From contig JAPFBL010000313.1 in assembly GCA_026182355.1 (NCBI GenBank), positions 310,001 through 374,000 of the forward strand: a DNA stretch of 64,000 nucleotides, given 5' to 3'. The position numbers and the translations under genes are program-made. This DNA comes from Hermatobates lingyangjiaoensis. Its lineage: Eukaryota; Arthropoda; Insecta; Hemiptera; Hermatobatidae. Within the stretch, counting starts at the first letter, position 1. Every line of letters starts with the position of its first letter. Positions 34,601 through 43,600 of the stretch are shown here, one piece after another. The notes below the pieces were generated by a model. It was not told where the DNA came from. It ran no database searches and saw nothing but the letters and a program-made list of their open reading frames with translations.

Positions 34601-37600
34601 AACGTTCGTGGCTAATAGACTGGCAGAAGTTCATAGGTTCAGTAATTGGGGCGTCTGGCAGCATGTAAAATCATCTGAAAACCCCGCTGATCTTTTATCG
34701 AGAGGGTGTAAACCTAAAGATCTGATAAACTGTGAACTTTGGTGGAAGGGTCCCTCTTGGCTTACTCACAGTAATCTTACACTCTCAGCCGATACCGAGG
34801 TTTTTTTGACCACTAAGGAAGATGTAATCAATCGAAGAGGATTGGGATGTTATGTGACATTTGAAAAAAGTAATATAGTCTTCAATAAATTGAGTCTACT
34901 AGAAGATCTTATTAACAAATATTCCAACTCCAACAAATTATTGAGAGTTGTAGCCTATGTTCAGAAATTTATCTATCGAGTCAAACCAACACGACCGTTT
35001 ACACATTGTGGCTTTGAGTTTGCGGGTCCCTTATATATAAAAAAGAATTTAATTTGTAGTCCTTCAATTCTAAAATGTTACATTTGCTTATTTATCTGTT
35101 TTAGCTCAAAGGCCATTCAATTAGAATTAGTATCAGGATTGACTTCTGAACATTTTATCACTGCATTGAAACGATTCATTTCTAGACGTGGAGTTCCAAC
35201 AACTATATACTGTGACAATGCATTAACATTTGTAGGGGCTCAGCGGGAGTTAAAGGCTGACTTCGAAAATTTTCCATCAGAACGAATCAAAGCTTATTTT
35301 AGAAGCCACTTAATCCAATTCAAATTTATTCCTCCGAGATCCTCGAATTTCGGAGGTCTCTGGGAATCGGCTATAAAATTAGTTAAAAAACATTTAAGGG
35401 TCATAATTGGTAACCACAGACTTAAATTTGAACAAATGTCTACACTCTTAACAGAAGTCGAAGCTTGTATAAACTCTCGACCTCTTACTCCATTAAGTGA
35501 TGATCCTGCAGACTTAAATCCCTTGACTCCTTCCCATTTCCTAATCGGAGAACCCCTCCTTTCCTTACCACAATCTGACTTATCTCATACTCCAGATAGT
35601 CTATTGTCTCGCTGGCAGATGATTGAGAAAATGAAGCAAGCCTACTGGAAACGCTGGTCTACTGAGTATTTATCCTTGCTGCATCAACGGTACAAGTGGA
35701 AGACTAGTTCACCTAATCTGGAAGAAGGCACTCTTGTCATCGTAAAAGAAGATTTAAAACCACCGCTGTCATGGAGAATGGCACGCATTTTAGAAGGTCA
35801 CCCAGGAACCGATGGCCGATGCCGTGTGTACACATTGAAGACATCTTCTGGTGTAATAAAACGATCCATTTTGAAGATAGTGCCACTACCACTTGAGGAG
35901 GATGTAACTGTGACGACACAACTAAATTTGAGACTTTGAATTTATAATATATTGTATAACCGTGTATAGATGTGTTCTATTGTATTCTTAGCTGTACTTC
36001 TTATTTTGACTCACTAAGCTTGGACTTTAACTTTATACAATTGTTGTATACCACTGTAATTTTAATCTACTCATGGCTAATTCATTCTTGATGTTAAAAC
36101 AATGTTTCAAGGTGGCCGGTATGTTAGTTGTTATTTGAGAGGTGTGGAGTGGGAAGGTCGAGGGTACCGCGCTGCCCTTATGCAGGTAGCCCGGCGGGCA
36201 GTCGGAGAGCAATCGTTGCAGAGAAAGGACTCCTTCCCACTCCAACCAATAATACTTCAATTCAGTTAAACAGTCTCTGTATTCGTACATGAGGGCACAT
36301 CCATTTTGACAAAAACGTTTTGAGAACCTTTGTATAAAGAGTGTTGACACAGTGCTTATTAAAACCACTGCAGAGTAGTTATATTTCTCAGTACTGATCT
36401 AGCAATGTTACAAGTGGCAGTGGCCATTATATGACAAGTATATTAATTCTGTCAGGGCATTATTATGTAACTATAATGTTCAAACTGTTATAATAAAATG
36501 GTCATCCGATTTTTCTCATAATTGGATAGATTTAATGATTGATAGGGATCCTATTACACTTGGGTGAATATCGAATTTAATTATACCAATTAATTAGGTA
36601 GGGAGTATTATTTTCTTTTATAAAACATCAGATTAACATCAATATCTTGTAATTGTAAACTAGAAAAAAATCTAATTAAGATAGGAATGCAGTTTTATCC
36701 CCCATTTGAAGATTGTAACTTAAGCTTGTAATTTAATTCTTGTAAGGGAACTAAGAGCGTGAAACTAAAGTATTTTTGGTTATTATCATTTGTAATGACA
36801 CGTTATTTAATATTATTTTACTTCAGGATAGAAAAGTGATTTATAAACTTGTTTATTCACCTGATTACTACCCTTATGATGTTAGATATATACTCGCAAT
36901 ACTAAAATTCGTATAATAACACTTAATGATTTAACATATTTAAAAATTGTTCTGTTTTTTGTAACAGAAATTGTGTTTTTTGTTAGTATATTTCTATATT
37001 TCAACGTATTGACTACGTTGAAATGTAATAGAACTTTTAATATATAATTTAAATATTATACAACGTATAATTTTCTTCACCAAACAAAATGATTATAATA
37101 ACATCGTTGGTGTTGTGAAAGTCATTTAAAATTCACACAAGGGGTTCTTGAGGATTTTGGTCATAAAACATACAACTCCTGATTATAAGCCGACGTTTCG
37201 CCAAAAGTTGTTTGGCATTTTCAAGGCTTGACTTAGAAGAAACACCATTTACCAGTCCATGCTTATGTCGAAAGTCATTTAGTTTTCTTTGTTGCTATGA
37301 ATGTCTGGAAATAACTGAGATCAGCACAGTTTTCTTGAACATTTCAGTTTTAATGCTTTTTCTGACTAGCTATTTCTCATAAGAAGTGCTATCTACTTTT
37401 TATACACAAACCATTGAGGGTAGACTGCTTGGCTCGAGTTGTGAGATGTAAGAAGAGACTAGGTAAATACTGCTTTATTTTAATAATATAGATATAAAAT
37501 GGGTCCAGGACGCAATAGCTAATGTTCTATCACAGGTTTGTCAAACTCATTTCGGCCTGGGGGCCGAATACAGCTTAGTTTGATCTCAAGCAGGCCGAAC

Positions 37601-40600
37601 CAGTAAGCTAATGCAAAATTACATAGAGATTAACAATAAGTCTACCTTTTTCTTTGTATTAGTCACCAGCACTAAATATTAGTGCAAAGAAGAATAAGTC
37701 AATTATAAAGTTTTTTAATTAAAATCGGACGCTGTTTATCCACTTTTATCCTTTTTGATAGAAATATTTTACTGGTGAAGGTGCGAGGACAACAGAAAAG
37801 TGGATAATATGCCAACATACGCAGAACAGACGCTAACATCTCTTTGTGTTAGTTTCGTCGAAGTGTTCCTTTCTTGTTCTTTGCACGTATATGAACCATA
37901 ATATAATGCTAGGTTAGTTGCGATCGAAGATGGACAACGTCCGAAAGAGCTCCAAGATCATCTTACGAAGAAAGACAGTTTCTCATATTAATAATATAAG
38001 AACCATCCTTTTTTAAGGAAATTAGAGTAAACTGATTCTTTTGTTTTTTATAATAATGCAGATTTAGCCCACGGGCCGTATGTTTGACACCCCTGTTCTA
38101 TCAGATATGTAAACGTAAACTGCTTTACATAGGAGATGCACAAGATTTTAAGTTTGTATAATTAGTTCTACATTTTATTTGTATATTGATATAGCTTCTC
38201 GACCACTGATATTTCAAATTCACCGAAGGACTTCTTGAGGATTTTATTTGTATGTTTAAAACTTTTTTTTTAGTCTCTTTGTAATGTAGATTTATCTGTT
38301 TCAGCAAGCGAAATTGAAACCTTAGAAGTAGAGGAGAATAACAGTTCTCTTCCAAGTCCTCAATGCAACTTCAACGCTAGCCTTATGAATTCTTACAAGT
38401 CGAAACTTCCTATACGAGTGGTTCGCAGTTCCTATGCAAATAATCAGTTTTGTCCCAAGAAAGGCTACAGATATGATGGTAAATGGTTTAGTCATTGTTT
38501 AAAAAAGTCTTTATTAATGAATTTTAGATATCTGTTTTATTTCCTTCATTTATCAGAAACTAAATTGATATAATATAAATTTAATACAAGTATTAAAATT
38601 CTTTAAGGTAAAAGCATCAAACATGACGGCTTGAGTGGTTTGAAGCTGTTAACATATGTTTCAAATTTTGCTTTTATTTATGCTTTTGTCTTTATTAATT
38701 AAACTGACCCTCTGTGTGTAGATGTATGATTATACTCTTTTTCATTGAAACACATTTTAATTCCCACGTTCAGACCTCCGACGTCTTCAGTGTTGTTCTA
38801 GGACAGGGTTTTTTAAAACTTTTTACCTCAGGTTTCATGTATGAATTAACGAAAACTTTATGGTGCAGGGAAAATAAAAAGGAATTTACGTTTCAGTTTT
38901 AAATGTCAAATATTGAAGACTTGACTCAAATATAGAAACAAACCTATAGGAACTCAAGCTGGGAGCATCAGTCGCCTGGTTCCACAGTTTTACAAACTCT
39001 GTTCTAGGAGCTGAAAGTTAGTTGTCGCCCATTTTATCTGTGGGTGAGCTAATTATACGGGTTGATTCTATCGCGGTGGCTTTTTACTTTCCTCAAGTTT
39101 GTTTAATGTAAGGACTTTAACAACGACCTGACTGAGTGTGGATTGACCTAGGCTATTCCGAGAGGTGACGTAGCAAATTTGTTTAACTGATTCATAATAG
39201 ATTTAGTGTTGCGATCATCTATGAAATCGAGATCTCCGGTACCAGTAGCAACGTTCTGACGACGAGACCAGCCTTACCCGGAAACACTGCATTCACCTTG
39301 GGCTTTCTGTTTAACCTACTACAAGGAGTTCTTAAGAAATTTCTATCCGTTTCTGATTATAATAAATACAGTGTTATTAAAATAACGAGCAAGTAGCATT
39401 TCCTTAACCATTTGTAACTGCTTTTATAATTCTTATCAGTTTTTTAAGGTGGGGTCAAACCTTTAATTAAATAATTTCTATTCTTACATTATTTTACATA
39501 TAGCCTTTTCTGTAGCTATTGAGAGGATAAATTACGAAAAAGACTAATCGAAACATTGTTTGCATACAAGCCACAAGCAGTTGGGTTTTTGCCTCTGACG
39601 AAGACCGCTTGTTACGGTTGAAAGATCTTAGTCTTGTTTTCCCCATTTCTTGTTGTGGTTTGATCATTGATTGTTATTTCACGAGTTTATGTTTAATTAA
39701 AAGAATTAATTAAAAATCTTTTTAGAAGTAGTAAATTTACACATAGTAAATATCTGTATATCGTGCCTCCAAGTAGCTATATACATACTTAGACACGTGA
39801 GGTTAGGCAATAACAGCGTGATAAAAGGATTCCGCTTAGACGTTTACAACTTATCTCGCCTCACTGAATGAATCACTGCTAGCTAATACGCGTTATTTAA
39901 GGTTATGAATGTTACGGAGAGCGGTGGAATGAACGTGATCTTTCATGTTGCAGCATTACATATGCATTAATTCAATGTAATGAGATTACTGATCAATGCC
40001 AGGAAAAAAATTCTTTTCTTGCTTTGCTGTTTAATAGTTTTACTTTTTTTTCTTTGATGTATCAGCAATTCATTTTTAAATTTGTTTGATTTCTGGATAT
40101 TTGAGACGGGATGTTGCCAAGAAACATATTTTTCTTGGAAAATATCGCTTCATTGAAAAGATACTCTGTCATTATTTTTTATCAATAAAAAGCTCTATTT
40201 TTCAAGATCTGGTCATTCTAGACGATTGAAATTTCATTTAATATTATGTAATTAATGTACGATATTTATCATTGATTTTGGGTTTCAGACCAGAGGGAAA
40301 TAACACTAAAAATGTGGCATAAGATGCCACATTACTTTCATTTAAATAATTATGAACTTATAGCTCGCCTCAGCTTCACACATATGAACAAGAAACAGAA
40401 ACAATTATTTACGGTGTTTTTTTTTTTAATGCTTATGTTATTTTTGTATTGTAAATTATCTATGCTAAATTTCAAGTGAATCAAACGTTACACATAAAAT
40501 ATCAAATTAAAAAGAATGTAATTCATACTATTGATAAAATATCTATGAATATATGATTGTGTGAATTAATTTAGAAAGATAATTAATTAACTTAAGAGGG

Positions 40601-43600
40601 CTTAATTTCAATGGAAAATTAAAATTAATAGTCCTAAGGAATGAAAGATTATTATCTAAGGTAAGTGCAACCTATGAAGAAATTCTCAGTACGAATTAAT
40701 ATTCCATTTAAATACGAATCTCAGTGCATTTTAATTTATGTACTGATATTAATTATGATTTTTAGGTCTCTATCATTGCATTGACTTTGTTATTCAACGG
40801 CTTTCACGAGATAAAAATAAGGCATTTTTCAAGTTTGTTTTCTCAAGAATAACATCTCAGAAACCTGCCAACTGGTTGTATGGAAAGGAAGAGAACTGCC
40901 CTCTGGTTGTGTATTCACATCACATTAGGATTCAAAAACGAGCAAAGTCAGTAGATGGAAACTTTATTTTTACGTTAATTCTAATATTTTGTTTTTAAAG
41001 AAAGGAATTTTATTTGTTTTATAGTAAAAAATCAAAATCACTTGAAGAGGAATTACATCATGAATTCAAGTTTGAACCTGATGATGATATTTTAGAAATC
41101 GTTGATGAAGAGCCCCCTCCCTCTGTCCTTAGGCCTGAAAAATTACTTGATTTTCAGGTAATGACTATATTAAATTTAGTGATTTCTGTATTTCTGTTAT
41201 TTCAAGTATTTTTATTTTACAACTGATCGCTTGTTGACATCTATTCCGCTTGGTATCTCTTGTACTATTTTTTTTTATTTTTTGAGGGTGACTGTAGTAC
41301 TGAATCTTTGAAAAAAAAAACAGATTATACTTTCCCTCTTCTGTACTTAAGTACCCTAGCAGTTAGCTTCAACGCCTCCAAAAATCTTAGCACTTTTGCT
41401 GGGTCCGGGGGTAAAAGTTTTTCTATGGTTTTGTTAAGTGTCCCGAAGCACCTACCTCTGTGCAGCAAAGTTGCTTGACAGTCAGCCAGCAGGTGCAACG
41501 GTATTTCTTCCTCTTTGCTGAATCTGCATAAACCATGATTGATAATGCCCACTCGGACTCCCTAAGTTTCAGGAGAAAGTGACTTCCTTTTTTCTTCTTC
41601 GAGACAGTCTTCTTTGGGTCCTTAGGTGCATTTATGGGAGGTTGGCTCCCACTAGCTAGCGCTTTTGGACCCTCTGCGCTTCCAGAGGATGGTCTCCGGA
41701 CTTCCTTCTCCTTAGTATCATACGGAGGAAAATCCCTGAAGCTCTATCGGTAGTATTTTGTTCGCCCCGGTAGAGCACCGCATACCGGTGTAAGGTTATT
41801 TACTCTAGGGGGTCGCCTGGTACCCTTGAGGCTCAGTAATACAGTAACCTCTGTATCATCCATCCTTCGGCACGGATCGCATAACGCCTTGGATCGGGGC
41901 TGGGATAAAAGGAGAGGATTTGGAAAGTTAGATGGATTGTGAAACGAAGGCGGTCAGACCCAGCCCCTGGTCAACCTTCTCCTTTTTCGTTTGAATACAG
42001 CAGGTTATAACAGAGTAGCCTCGCGAAAGTCGTAGTTGAGTGCCAGAGGCCATTAGAGGCGCATACCCCATCTCTTGTACTTGGTACTCTCCTTCGTTCT
42101 CTGAGGAAGGCCTTTTGCGCTAATGTGTTCAGTGTCTTCATACATTTCTTATTTTTCTTTATAAATTTCGTGTAAGTCTCCGTTTCATTATATATATGAA
42201 TAATAATCCTTCAAAAATGACTTAGTTTTTATTCTCTAGTGAGAGGTCATGGGTAAAACTAACTCACACACACTCTCTCTCACATAAAAACCCACGGAAA
42301 CCAAACTGCACTCTACACTTCATCCTTCTATCTCTTACTTTTTGGTTCTGCCTTAGCCTTTCGGTTGTACCATGATAAAGCAGACTAGGTCATGTTTCTT
42401 TCGTTAAGCACTTTCACCGTCATCAGATTTCTGCTGAATCACCATATTAAGAAAAATGAAACTTTGTCCAAGTGGACCTCGCGAATGCTTTCACGTTCTG
42501 TAAGAAAACATACACCCAAGGATCTTCAAGGCACTGGTGGTCTCTTAAAGAGTTTTTCTGATTAAAATTAGCATTCAAAATGAAGAGTGGAGAAAAGAGG
42601 ATAAAAAGTTAAACATAATAGAAAAGAATCGAGTAGAGATAGAAGGTAATAGGGGAAGATACACAAACATAAAACCAACCACCAGGCTTTAGGCCCCTGG
42701 GCAGCGGTTCAAAGCAGTTAGCACTCTCTTATTTTGTACGTATAGAGGTTAGGTTAGGTTGCAGTACCAGATCAGTACCAGTGCCCAACGACCTAAGTCC
42801 TCTCCGAGTGACGACGTAATAAAGCGAAGGTCAGAGTGGGTAATGAACAACGGACCTACCAGTCGAGAGTGTGCACGTTACCACTGGGCTAACCGGCTCC
42901 CCTTTGTAAATATAATATCCAGAGGGCGCTTGGATCTCTCTAGATACATTTGAAATTTGAATTTATCATATATTTACAGAACTACTCTATTCGTAATTAT
43001 AAAATAAACAGTTTATTCTTTGCCAACAACACATAATTACTTAAAACTGGCTTTCCTATTTAGGAGATACAAGTGTTCAGTAACTTCCAAATGATTTTGT
43101 ACGTAAAAAATTATTTCTTTGAATTTTTTATTTTTAGTAATTTAAGTTTGAAAGATAATTTACTTCTTGGGATTTCATATAACTTATTTCTGCTTTTTAA
43201 TGTGATTTACTTTTGTTTAGTTATTATGAAACCAGTAGGTTGTAATTTATTTTATTGTTAATTTCGAGTTAGCAGGCCATTTTTTAGCCGTCAATAAATT
43301 ATTAATTTGAAGGATTAATACATTTAAAAAAATATTGAATAGTTATATTTGATCATTTATGTTGTACCCGTCATCTCATTATACTGATACTTAATTGATA
43401 GGATACATGGTGTGAGGTATTTGGATATTGTTGACATTTAATAGCAACTGGATTTTAAATCCTGAAATTATAAATTAGCCATATTCCCGACTGGTTAAAA
43501 TATTCTTTTTGTTATGAGGATAATGTTTTAAATAAAAGGTGCTAAAGTATTTTCCCCATTGGATTCATAGAAACCTGTTCGTATAAACCTTAATATTGAG

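Larger units (their letters stand above)
31547..36272 (+). mobile_element. BEL/Pao LTR retrotransposon, recent but internally deleted
   Basis: 4.7-kb element in intron 3 of the SRA gene, same strand. The 151-bp LTRs are identical by eye, begin TG and end CA, and are flanked by a 5-bp target duplication GTCTC (31542-31546 and 36273-36277). Primer site, 5' tandem array and one long ORF are annotated separately. The polypurine-like stretch before the 3' LTR reads CAAGGTGGCCGG. The host intron still splices on paper, since both exon ends are intact. Confidence 0.95.
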
